DNA of 64,000 bases from positions 12,538,084-12,602,083 of the forward strand of contig NC_064044.1 in the NCBI RefSeq assembly GCF_932526225.1, written 5' to 3'. Source of the stretch: Nematostella vectensis. Taxonomy: Eukaryota > Cnidaria > Anthozoa > Actiniaria > Edwardsiidae. A program made the position numbers and the translations under genes. Positions 32,801 to 42,560 of the stretch are shown here, in pieces; position 1 is the stretch's first letter; each line of letters starts with the position of its first letter. A model generated the notes under the pieces. The model made no database searches. It had not been told where the DNA came from and worked only from the letters and a program-made list of their open reading frames with translations.

Positions 32801-35800
32801 AGTAACCCCTATTTATTGACTAAATTGTTTTTCCTTCAGGTGCTCAAATTGCTGTTGATATCTGATCCAAACCTTGGGCCACAGTTCATCAGAGTGGCAT
32901 CATATGCAATCCAGTTGATGTTAAAGCTGCACCCAGCGGAGGCCAGGAAGCATGTCCTGAACATCATGCTATTACCACTGGCCAGGGCTACCAGTCAAGG
33001 TAATAAAAGCGTTGTCTATAAGGTGTTGTCTGTAGAGTGTAGTCTCTGGGGTGTTTTCTGTGGGGTGTTGTGTGTGGGACGTTATCTGTGGGAAGTCATC
33101 TGTGAAGTGTCATTTGCAGGGTGTTGTCCGTGGGGTGTCGTCTGTGGGGTGTTGAAATTGAGATGTCATTGGTGGGGTGTTGCTGTGCTTGTGGATTGTA
33201 TCAGCAGAAGTGATGGTCAAGTTTTAAACTACAAACATACTTCAATATGAAAAACAATAAGTGCTATCATCGCAGATTTTTGCTAATTTATGTCCAAAAT
33301 CCAATAGAACAGAATGCAGCCTTTACTTCTTAAATGGAATGAGCTTACAGTATCTGAAGCCTTTTTCTTCATGTCTACCTGGAATGTAAGGGCAAATCCA
33401 GAAGAATGCATCTTTTATTTCTTTGTGCTTTTATTTAGCCAGTTCTTACTTCAGATCTTACAAAGGTCTTACCTGATCATGAAAGAAGTCAACCTTGTTA
33501 TCCTTGTCATATATAGACATCACACCCAAGAATATCTCAAGCATTTATTTCCATTTTGTTTTATTTGATGAACGCTTAAGGCTGAATTTTCCCTGTTTAG
33601 CTTGCTGCATGGGCCCTGGAGATGTGGTCTCTGATGAAGCCTCAGTAACAAGAAGTATAGAGAGTATCCACAAGGTCAGGATAGTCTGTCTTCTTTAAAG
33701 AAGGCCAATCACGCCGCCATTTTATGCTCCCGCTCAATGGAGAGCCACTCAAAAAATCCATTTCCATCAGCTAATTTAATATATAAAATATAATCAAATA
33801 TTGTCATTATAATGTAAAACTTTACAAGTTCACAAGTTTCCTTGTGAATAAAACGTTTTATTTTCAATGATAAACAATAACAAAGGAGTGGGTGATCGAC
33901 ATTCTTTAATAAGGACCTGTGACATAAAATTCATGGACCTGGTCCAAGTCATCAATCACAACTATGTCAAAAGCAGAGCCCCATAGATAAAGAAAAAGCA
34001 GTGCCAATGATCGACTGTTCCCTCTGTCCTAAATAATTTTAAAAATCTGTTTCAAAACTTGGTTATCCATGAAAAAGCTGAATGGGTACATGTCAAAGGG
34101 CATTCATTTGAATGAATTATTATTCATATAATTGATAATTAAGTAAACCCCAGTAATTCTATAATGTATGCATACCATATTTGGACATTTGAGCTGGAAC
34201 TTTTCTTACAAAATGGTCCTCCAGTTTTAACAATCTTAGTTTTTTTCTTTTACTTTCAGGTATTTGTAAAAGTTACCAATTACGAGAGGTGCTCTTTGCC
34301 TTATCTTTCCAACATCATTCATCCGCTGTTTGAGATATTTTGCTTCACGAGACAAGGAGTGTCTTATCTACGGTAAATGTTCTGTGGTTTGATAATGGTC
34401 CTAGTGACATACTTAATGTAAACAATAATACTATATCCCGAACTTTGCCATTTCGATGAAAGGTTTGTGATCCAGAGTTTGTGATTCGAAAATCAGATTA
34501 TTTGAAACAGTCGAAAACAACTTATTTTCATCAAGCATATAACCTAAACAAAGATTAAACATTTTAATGTTACTTAAAAGTAATTACTGGACAAGAAAAC
34601 ATCAAAATTCTTCGATATTTGTTAGGTCTTTTATGAAGTCACCTCGATCCCCAACAGCCTGACTGAGACATCGCCGGTTCTTTATATTAGACCTAAAGTA
34701 TTTAGAATCCTGCAAGTTCAAGTCCTCTGAAATATGATGGCTTTCTAATATGCAAATGCCATCTCTTGAATTTTCTCGATTCAAACCTAATTGGCTTGGC
34801 TAAGAAAATAATATGAGTCAGACATGTCAGACAAAAAATTTGAATCTTCAAATACTATGCTATTTCCATATGATACCTATGACTGCCCCTCCCCCTCTGC
34901 CAATTTTCTTGATTCAAACTTAATTGGCTTGGCTAAGAAAATATGAGTCAGACTTTCGAATGGCAAATATCAAATGAAAAATCTATGGTCAGACTTTCCA
35001 CATAGCGGTAGTAGCAGTGAAATTGGCTGGAAGTTCAGCCAGGTGATGAAAGCTTTGTATTGTTTTGTTGCATTAGAAACAAATAGGCAATAAAAACATG
35101 TCAAAATGTAGAACAGAAGCATCTCAAAATTGAGATGAGGTTTTGTTTAAAATCTGGAAAAAAATACAAATATGTCAAGAAATTGCAACATAAAATAAAT
35201 CCTCCTTCAGACAGCGCCCGAATGAATTCCTGGGGCAAAACGCTTGTCCAGCAAATCTGGCTCTGTTCAATTCACTTTGTTCAGGGTCCTGCCAAAAAAT
35301 TCGCCAGAATTTTCTTTGTCTTATGGTCAGTCGTGAGACTTAGTTGCTGTTTGCATGGATATTGGTTTCGATAATTCCTGTGTCCTCCTTGTTCCTGCAG
35401 ATCCTCCTGCCAAGACATTCTCACCCAGTTCCTCAAGCATTCAAACTCCCGGGTTGCCCTCAAGACATTGTACACACTTGCCTTCAAAGAACACCCTCAG
35501 GAAGACTTTGGCAACACTCTGACAACTACAGAATCAAACAGCAAGACCCAGACACGAGGGAAAAACAAGAAGGAAAGTGTCCAAGAACAGGAAAGCAAGA
35601 ATGCCATCACTGTAAGTAATGCCACAGTGACCGGAACCAAGGAATTGGATACTACAAATGAGTGCTTGGAAGATTTCAATTCTGTCAAGCTAATGTCTGG
35701 ATATTACTCGTTTGGACATGGCGACAGTGGTGGTGTAATAATCAAGTGTAAAGCTGTTGATGTTAATGAATCAGCAGACGATTTGCTGGGAAGCCTCAGC

Positions 35801-38800
35801 AATTCTATGCAAGAATATGAGGTCCAAGCACTGTGCCTTGTGGAGCTCCTAATGGAGACGAAGGCAGAGAAGCTTGCTGGGGAGTTCTTTTTGCATCTGA
35901 TGAAAGAGTTGACTGACATTGTAACAAGTGAACAGGAGCAAAGTAAGTTTGGCTGAAATAAGAAATAAGAAAATGGGTCAATGCTAGGAAAAACAAAATT
36001 GCGCTCGTTAAGAAAGGTTGAAGTGGTCTTCTTATCGACGCATGCAATTCAGAATTATATAGAAACGTTATTTTTGTCTCAATTTATTTGGAAATTAGAA
36101 TAATTATAACAACTGGAGGTCATCATTAGGGATAGTAGGTTTTCTACGAATAGCGCTGCTTGAAGCAAATTTTATACCTTCAGGGATAACGCATATGTGA
36201 CATTTTTGGGCCCCTCCCCAGGTTTCGCACATTTCACGCCATAGTTTTTTTCTCTCAGTCGGCAGCAATGACCTCATGATGATTGACAAAGCAGTAGCCA
36301 ATCAGAAGCGCAGCCTGTTGATATTGCATCTGGTTGCTCTTATGTGTGAGAAGCTAGGCCCCACCATTCTACAGGATCCCAAGTACATGTTGTCATTTAT
36401 TCGCGCTACTCTTGAGAGGGCGTGTATCTTGTGCCAAGAAGGGCAGCTGGAGGCGGGGCTTATAGCGGAGACTGTTACCATGGTGATAGGAATGCTGTCT
36501 GCTATACTAGGAGGGGCTTTGAAGGTATGATTGACAGACGTTAGGTATGATTGGCAGACGTTAGGTATGATTGACAGACGTTTGGTATGATTGACAGACG
36601 TTAGGTATGATTGACAGACGTTAGGTATGATTGACAGACGTTAGGTATGATTGACAGACGTTAGGTATGATTGATAGACGTTAGGTATGATTGACAGACG
36701 TTAGGTATGATTGACAGACGTTAGGTATGATTGACAGACGTTAGGTATGATTGACAGACGTTAGGTATGGTTGACAGACGTTAGGTATGGTTGACAGACG
36801 TTAGGTATGGTTGACAGACGTTAGGTATGGTTGACAGACGTTAGGTATGGTTGACAGACGTTAGGTATGATTGACAGACGTTAGGTATGGTTGACAGACG
36901 TTAGATATGGTTGACAGACGTTAGGTATGATTGACAGACGTTAGGTATGATTGACAGACGTTAGGTATGATTGACAGACGTTAGGTATGGTTGACAGACG
37001 TTAGGTATGATTGACAGACGTTAGGTATGATTGACAGACGTTAGGTATGGTTGACAGACGTTAGGTATGGTTGACAGACGTTGGGTATGATTGACAGACG
37101 TTAGGTATGATTGACAGACGTTAGGTATGGTACAGTGATGTATTTTGCGTCTTAATACTTAGCTCACGGAGTCCAGTAGGCGTAGTCTATATACGGTTTA
37201 TGAAGATTGAGACACCAGATTACATATGTCTTTCAAATAACGTGTAATCCTTTACCTGATATTGTTTGTGTGCCTTATGAATTGTTTTGGTTGCTCGCGA
37301 AATTTATTTCAACAATATGGAACAGAAATAGATGAGGTCACAGTGCAAACTGGCCTCCAAGTTATTTAGGGCGCGTTTTTTTACTCGTGATTCCGGAATG
37401 AGAATGATTTGAATAGAAAAAGCGCGCGTTCGTTTATCCCGCGTTCCTATTTCGGAATGGAATGCCATTCTGAACATTCTCTACCAACTATTCCCATTTC
37501 AGAATGATATAAGAAAAAAACGCGCCCTTAGATACATGTTGAAACGGCGCTCAATATCGACTTTTAGTGAGAATGGTGATGATCTATCATGCTCTAAAAT
37601 CTATCAGACAGAATGCATTTTGTTTTGAGTCCATTCATATATCATAATAATTTCTTTTTATACCTCAGCCGTCCTCCTTGTACTCTTCGTTATCTGATAA
37701 CCCCTAATAAAACCACTAGACTGTAGTATCACAAATGCTGACACCATAGCTTCTCAACATCTAATGGCAGCTGTGCACATAATTGGTTACCTAACCAGTT
37801 GTTCCACCAGCTTACGCAGATAACGTACTATGAAAATATATTTTATGTTTTTTATAGTTGGACGCCGAAGATCGTGAGCTGGTAACAGCCCTAATGCCGT
37901 TGCTGGAGAACCTAGCCAATCAGAACCCAGATACAGAACTAGGTGCCATGGCAACGGACCTGCGCATCGCCATAGCAACACATGGAACAGTTTGGAGTCA
38001 AAAGCTTCAGGATGCTGCTCAAAGGCTCGGTAAACCGGACAAGGCTATGGAAGGTGTGTACAAATATGGTCACACACTTGTACCGTTTTAGAGCCTCTGC
38101 CAGCCGCCATTTTGTCATCCTAGCAGAGTACCAAGTGTGGGAAAGCATCCATTTCCATCGGCTTATTTGGGGGTGCTGTTGTGGTATTTTCCATTGAGTT
38201 TGGTAAATGAATTATGAATTTGGTAAATGAATGATAAGTTGCTTTAAGATGATTATTTCGAGTTCAGGTGTGGTTGACTAGGTCTCTTTGTGATAAGGAC
38301 GAGAGGACAGAGAGCGATTTAAGAGGCAAGCGCTCCTAGGTTGGAAATGTTTTTGCGGTGCGCAATGCATTCTTGAAAGGTCTGAGCAGATAACCTTATG
38401 ACATTTTCAGCCTCTCTCGACACTTTACCTTGAAGCGGCTGGGAACGATTTATGATACAGTAAAGCCGGCTAACGATAACGTGATCCTCTAAGGGAATCT
38501 AGAAATAAAAAAAACATATATTATATAAAGCAGGTCTAAGTATATTTTTTTGTTCGAGCCCTTTACACCAGGGGCATGTTCTTCTGAAGCCTATGTATCA
38601 CAGCTATGTAGTAGTTTGAGGTATTTCAAAAGATGTAAAAACCTGGCTTCTGTATTAAAAGCGTGATCTTCGTCTTCCAAAAGGCTTCTTCTCTTCACCT
38701 CTGTGAGGACACAAAGCTGGCCTTTGTTTCCATCTCTTGTTTCTATCTCCAAACAGAATGGGTAGGTGTTTGGACAGGACGCTCGCCACTGTTGACCTTG

Positions 38801-41800
38801 TCTGTATATACAGCTAGCCTGAACCCCATTGAAGTCCCTTGGATTTTACTTTATCCCCTGATAAACCTAACTAATTTCTTTTACCCTGTCGTAGCTTCAT
38901 GTGTGCTTGTTGTGGGCCTATTTTTTCAAGTTGACGGCTGTCAACTGGGTGCCCCGTATCTTGTGGGCCACTGAAACCATTGATGTGTTTTTTTTTGCAG
39001 CTGCCAGTGAAGATTCAAGCGGTAGCTCATACGACGAAGCGCTTAGTCAGTTGTGTGACCCACTACTTCCGGTCCGTGGTCACGCAATGTTATCACTGGC
39101 GTCACTAATAAACCACAGGGACCCTAAAGCCATGAGCAAGGTCGACACACTGCTGAAAATCTTCGAGGAGCAGCTCGCGCATGACGACTCGTACATTTAC
39201 CTTGCCGCTGTCCAGGGCCTGGTGGCACTCGCGGGGCTGAGACCAGACCCAGTCCTTCCTCACCTGGCACGGCAGTTTGCTACGTGTAGAAAAGAGCCTG
39301 GGCCCAATAAAGAAAGAGGCCTTTACCATCCTGAGAAAGGTAGGTTTAAATTCCTTAGCCTGCAATGCAGGTGTTTATCCGGTGTTATTATAGCGAAAAA
39401 CCAGCCTCGAGCGATTCATAGCCGCCATCTTGGATTTTGAGCAAAAATGATGGCTTCTACGAATTGCTCAAGGCTGGTTTCTAGCTATAAAAACACCGTG
39501 TTAATGCCTGAATTGCAAGCTATAAATTTCTTTTTTTAAATGACCTATTCGATATCTTTTACATAACTCAAACTTACTGATTGTTTCAATATCACCAGGT
39601 TCAGGTGCGCCTGCTATCCCTCAGCGGTCTCCCGAGCTTCGGATGAAACTTGGAGAAGCCCTGGTACGAGCAACCCGAGCCTGCGGTCCTCTTGTCCCGA
39701 GGTTTTCTCAGCATCTTATCTCGTCTCTTTTGACTGGTGCCCGTGATGCTGAGCCTATGGTGCGGGCCAGCAGCCTCTCCAATCTGGGTGATGTTTGCAA
39801 GCTATTGAGGTTTTCTATTGGGCCCATTCTACAGGAGGTGTGTTTACAAAAAGGGCTATGGTTAAGGCTTTTGCTGTGTGGATATTGTTAATAATAACTC
39901 TGGAGTTGAGATAAACTCTGATAACTCTGGAGTTGGGATGTGATATATGAAAAGGGTCTTCAACTTCCAATACTATAAGATATATTCGTATTTATTATAT
40001 TCTTAAATCTTAAAGAAGGCCAATCACGCCGCCCTTTTATGTTTCAAAGCCGAGTCACACAAAGTATCCATTTCCATCAGCTAATTCAATCAAGTAACCA
40101 AGACATTTTCAACAAAAATCGTCAAAAATGTATAAGACCATTCGTAAATTGTTATTTCAAAAGTTTCATGCGAATGGAAGTTTTTTCTCAATCATAAGCA
40201 ATAACAAACAAGTGATTGATCGACTTTCTTTAGACAGCGTGCAGATTGCAGTAAGCAAATAAGACATTGTTTCTATTTTTTAAAGCTTTTTTTGTCAGCA
40301 AAGCACTGGTGCCGTCATCTAGTCCATTCAGTTCTATCTTGAGCCTCGCTTCGTTTTTCGGGTTCTCCACCTATGTGGTCAGCAGTTTACGTTTATGCTC
40401 CCAACAGCTTAGCCCAGTCTTTGCGGTGTCATTTAACATCGCCCCCCCCCCCCTTCAGGTGTTTATTATCCACTTAACTCCCTTATTTACTGTTTACTGC
40501 CTTCCTTTAAGTGTTTACTATCCGCTTTATTTACCTTCGTATGTCCTTCCTTCATCATCTCCCACCTTCCTTTAGGTGTTAACTACCCTTGTATGTCCTT
40601 CATTTACCATCTGTTGGCTTCCTTTAGGTGTTTAGCTGCCTGAGCGCTGTGCTGCACACCGATAAGTCCGAGCACGTTCGCCGTGCCGCCACCATGGTCA
40701 TCACTCTACTGCTGCAAGGGCTTGAGAAAGACTCAATTGAAGTAAGATAACTATCCTCGGGTACCCTGGGCGAGGAGCCTGGGGACGAGAGTGTTGCGCG
40801 CAGTCGTGACAGTGCTGAAAAACGCAAGACTAGTTCCAGTGCCGCACGGTCAAACCAGGCATTTTGTTTTGTGCTGGCAACATTTTACTGGAAACCTAGC
40901 ATGTTTTTGGAAAAATAGAGGAAGCTTAGCTATGATTTTCTCCATGTCTCTTATTAGCCAAAGAACCCGTGATATTTTGTACTCTGTAGTTTTAGTACTA
41001 TCCACTTATGCCTTGTGTACACTAGTGACATAACGACATAGGCGCGCACACTGTTCTTATGTTCAAGTGTGAATCGTTCAACATAAAGACATAAGCCCGA
41101 CATAATCACGTGGACATAACGATATTTTTTTCTTTTATGCCATTATGTCAATTTCATTATGTCGGGCTTACATCCGAACATAAGACTGCGCGAGCCTATG
41201 CCGTTATGTCACTAATGTGCACCAGGCATTACATACAAAAAAGAGAAAGAAGACAGCTTTTCGTAGCCTCATTCAAACTCTTCCACACTTGAGTCTGGTT
41301 TTGCCAATGCGCGCACGCACTCAAACGTTTTTCGTCCACACTCATATATATCATATACGAAATGTCTAAGATCTGGCGATTCTTCAAATAGAAATCACTG
41401 TGTTTTTGGTCACCAAGGGTTCTCCTACGCCCACTCCTGGCAACATCTTAAATAGCCTGGGACGGGCGGGCAGGAAACCGGTGATATTCTCAAACACTAG
41501 GTCTCAATTTAAGATGGTGGCTATCAAAAACGTAGTAACAGGAATTTCTGTTGCTTCACGTGGAAATTCTCGACGTACACAGCTAGGCGGTAGAAGCAGC
41601 GAAAACTGATTGAAAACAATCTTCAAAGCAAGAATTATTTGTATAATATTTAGCGTCAAGTCACCGTGCTCTCCTACTCTTCACAGGTCCTGGGCTCCAG
41701 TCTGAAGGACATCTATCGTCTGTTGAAACTCGTGGAAGCCACAGATCCTGACGAGGCGACACGTGTCCACGCGCAACGTGCGCTTGGAGTACTCGATGCC

Positions 41801-41863
41801 ATTATGAGGGAATTTCTGTTTCCAAAGCAGACCTTCACCAAAAGAATCCAGGTACTGCCGTGA
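29863..41863 (+). CDS. TANGO6 (transport and Golgi organization 6), 12 exons
   Basis: Exons: 29863-31360, 31868-31980, 32840-32999, 33601-33674, 34260-34372, 35401-35942, 36259-36524, 37858-38053, 39001-39339, 39599-39837, 40628-40741, 41687-41863. All phases agree, giving 1276 residues (human about 1094). TANGO6 is a helical-repeat protein related to yeast RTP1. It is linked to secretion and Golgi organisation; RTP1 acts in RNA polymerase II assembly or import. Conserved parts include DWHKCEMVSKLLANCP, a helical stretch around SYLRSSCQDIL, the C-terminal RTP1-like block DPLLPVRGHAMLSLASLI...YIYLAAVQGLVAL, RATRACGPLVPR, VRASSLSNLGDVC and the end IMREFLFP...IQVLP. Exon 1 carries an 8-residue repeat (about residues 150-225) that adds length. 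Exon 10 has a second AG six bases in, an in-frame alternative. Confidence 0.9.
30334..30528 (+). repeat. Coding 24-bp repeat in TANGO6 exon 1
   Basis: The DNA repeats ACCCCTGTGAGGCCTAATGA and close variants. It encodes about eight units of eight residues, DPTPVRPN, DPTPVTAT, NPTPVRAT and the like. It lies between the N-terminal helical part and the next conserved block and is likely a disordered linker. The copy number is probably variable. Confidence 0.85.
32030..32560. repeat. GATGATGATAATGGTGGTAG microsatellite in TANGO6 intron 2
   Basis: About 530 bp of degenerate GATGATAATGGTG(G/T)TAGTAGTAAT units. The 178-codon minus-strand ORF rich in His and Tyr is a reading of this repeat. Confidence 0.9.
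33010..33185. repeat. Degenerate GGTGTTGTCTGTGGG repeat in TANGO6 intron 3
   Basis: About ten imperfect units of 14-18 bp start some ten bases after the donor of exon 3. They contain no exon copy. Confidence 0.65.
33703..33915. repeat. Dispersed repeat, copy 1 (TANGO6 intron 4)
   Basis: It starts AAGGCCAATCACGCCGCC, has CCATTTCCATCAGCTAATT inside, and ends near CAATAACAAAGGAGTG and GATCGACATTCTTTA. A second copy of the same length lies at about 40015-40235. A fragment lies at about 38090-38165, and related right ends (CAATAACAAA) lie near 44220 and 44470. It looks like a SINE or MITE family; no coding content. Confidence 0.65.
34769..34953. repeat. Direct duplication in TANGO6 intron 5
   Basis: AATTTTCT(C/T)GATTCAAAC, then CTAATTGGCTTGGCTAAGAA and ATATGAGTCAGAC, occur at 34769-34833 and again at 34902-34953 with few changes. 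Both copies include ATGAGTCA. Confidence 0.7.
36525..37130 (+). repeat. 20-bp minisatellite starting at the TANGO6 exon 7 donor, about 30 copies
   Basis: Exon 7 ends GAAG|GTATGATTGACAGACG. From that point the unit TTAGGTATGATTGACAGACG repeats with a strict 20-bp period for about 600 bp. Every unit carries (T)AG|GTATGA or AG|GTATGG, the same hexamer as the real donor. The A and G variants at the tenth base are interspersed, pointing to repeated block copying. Confidence 0.95.
37369..37527. mobile_element. 159-bp MITE with TTA target duplication
   Basis: Terminal inverted repeats GGGCGCGTTTTTTT and AAAAAAACGCGCCC (about 14 bp, near perfect) are flanked by TTA on both sides (37366-37368 and 37528-37530). 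A TTA/TWA duplication is typical of PIF/Harbinger-type elements. It lies in TANGO6 intron 7. Inside are further GGAATG/CATTCC inverted motifs and no ORF. Confidence 0.8.
39356..39528. repeat. Foldback element in TANGO6 intron 9
   Basis: The left arm, from TTAGCCTGCAATGCAGGTGT to AACCAGCCTCGAGC, pairs with the right arm ending AATGCCTGAATTGCAAGCTA at about 80% identity over about 57 bp. A smaller inner pair CCATC/GATGG lies at the centre. No coding potential. Confidence 0.75.
40015..40235. repeat. Dispersed repeat, copy 2 (TANGO6 intron 10)
   Basis: AAGAAGGCCAATCACGCCGC, CCATTTCCATCAGCTAATT and CAATAACAAACAAGTG match the copy at 33703-33915 in order, with moderate divergence between the landmarks. 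Confidence 0.65.
40449..40627 (+). repeat. Tandem copies of the 3' splice site before TANGO6 exon 11
   Basis: The true acceptor CTTCCTTTAG|GTGTTTAGC (AG at 40626-40627) is preceded by three look-alikes: CTTTAG|GTGTTAAC (AG at 40574-40575), CTTTAAG|TGTTTAC (AG at 40510-40511) and CTTCAG|GTGTTTAT (AG at 40457-40458). Spacings are 52, 64 and 53. The segments between share TATGTCCTTC and TTTACC words. Confidence 0.7.
41009..41228. mobile_element. 220-bp MITE with long inverted repeats and TTA target duplication
   Basis: The left end TGCCTTGTGTACACTAGTGA and the right end, in reverse complement TGCCTGGTGCACATTAGTGA, extend as imperfect terminal inverted repeats of about 55 bp. TTA flanks both sides (41006-41008 and 41229-41231). 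The central part adds a second inverted pair, AAGCCCGACATAAT/ATTATGTCGGGCTT. It fits a PIF/Harbinger-type non-autonomous element. It lies in TANGO6 intron 11. Confidence 0.8.
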
Positions 41864-42560
41864 TATATATGGATTGCGTGACGCAAAAGGAATGCGTGAC
41901 ACGCGTGGATTTCGTGACACGCGCTGAAAGAGCTCGATAACATTATGAGGGAATATCTGTTTCCAAATCAGACCTTCACCAAACGAATCCAGGTACTGCC
42001 GTGGTATATATGGATTGCGTGACGCAAAAGGAATGCGTGACACGTGAAGATTGCGTGACACGCTATGAAATAGCTCGATACCATTATGAGGGAATTTCTG
42101 TTTCTAAAGCAGATCATCACCAAACGAATCCAGGTACTGCCTTGATATATATGGATTGCGTGACGCAAAAGGAATGCGTGACACGCATAGATTGCGTCAC
42201 ACGATCTGAGATAGCTCGATACCATTATGAGAAAATTTCTGTTTCCAAAGCAGACAATCACCAAACGTATCCAGGTACTGACATAATATATGTGAATTGC
42301 GTGACGCAAAAGGAATGCGTGACACGCGCTGAGAGAGCTCGATGCCATTATGAGGGAATTTCTGTTTTCAAAGCAGACCTTCACCAAGCTATTCCAGGAA
42401 CTGCCGTTACGTGTGGGATTGCGTGACGCGAAAGGAATTCGTGACACACGTTGATTGCGTGACATGAAAGGAATGTGTCACACGCGCTAAGAACGATCAT
42501 TTGCATTTTTGAGGAAATTTCCTAAGCAGGCATGCACCAAACGAATCCAGTTACTGCCTT
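41800..42560 (+). repeat. 141-bp tandem repeat made from the end of the TANGO6 coding sequence
   Basis: The 3' end of exon 12 (ATTATGAGGGAATTTCTG to AATCCAGGTACTGCC, including the stop codon region) recurs downstream. AATCCAGGTACTGCC-like landmarks occur at 41845, 41986, 42127, about 42268, about 42391 and about 42543. The first three intervals are 141 bp, then the copies decay. Between exon-like blocks each unit has ATTGCGTGACGCAAAAGGAA and GCGTGACACG words. The true stop TGA (41861-41863) is TGG in the second copy. A 141-codon ORF at 42001-42426 is a reading of the array. Confidence 0.9.

Noticed and set aside
42001-42426. 141-codon plus ORF and 165-codon minus ORF downstream of TANGO6
   Set aside because: Both read the 141-bp tandem array (47 codons per unit) derived from the TANGO6 3' end.
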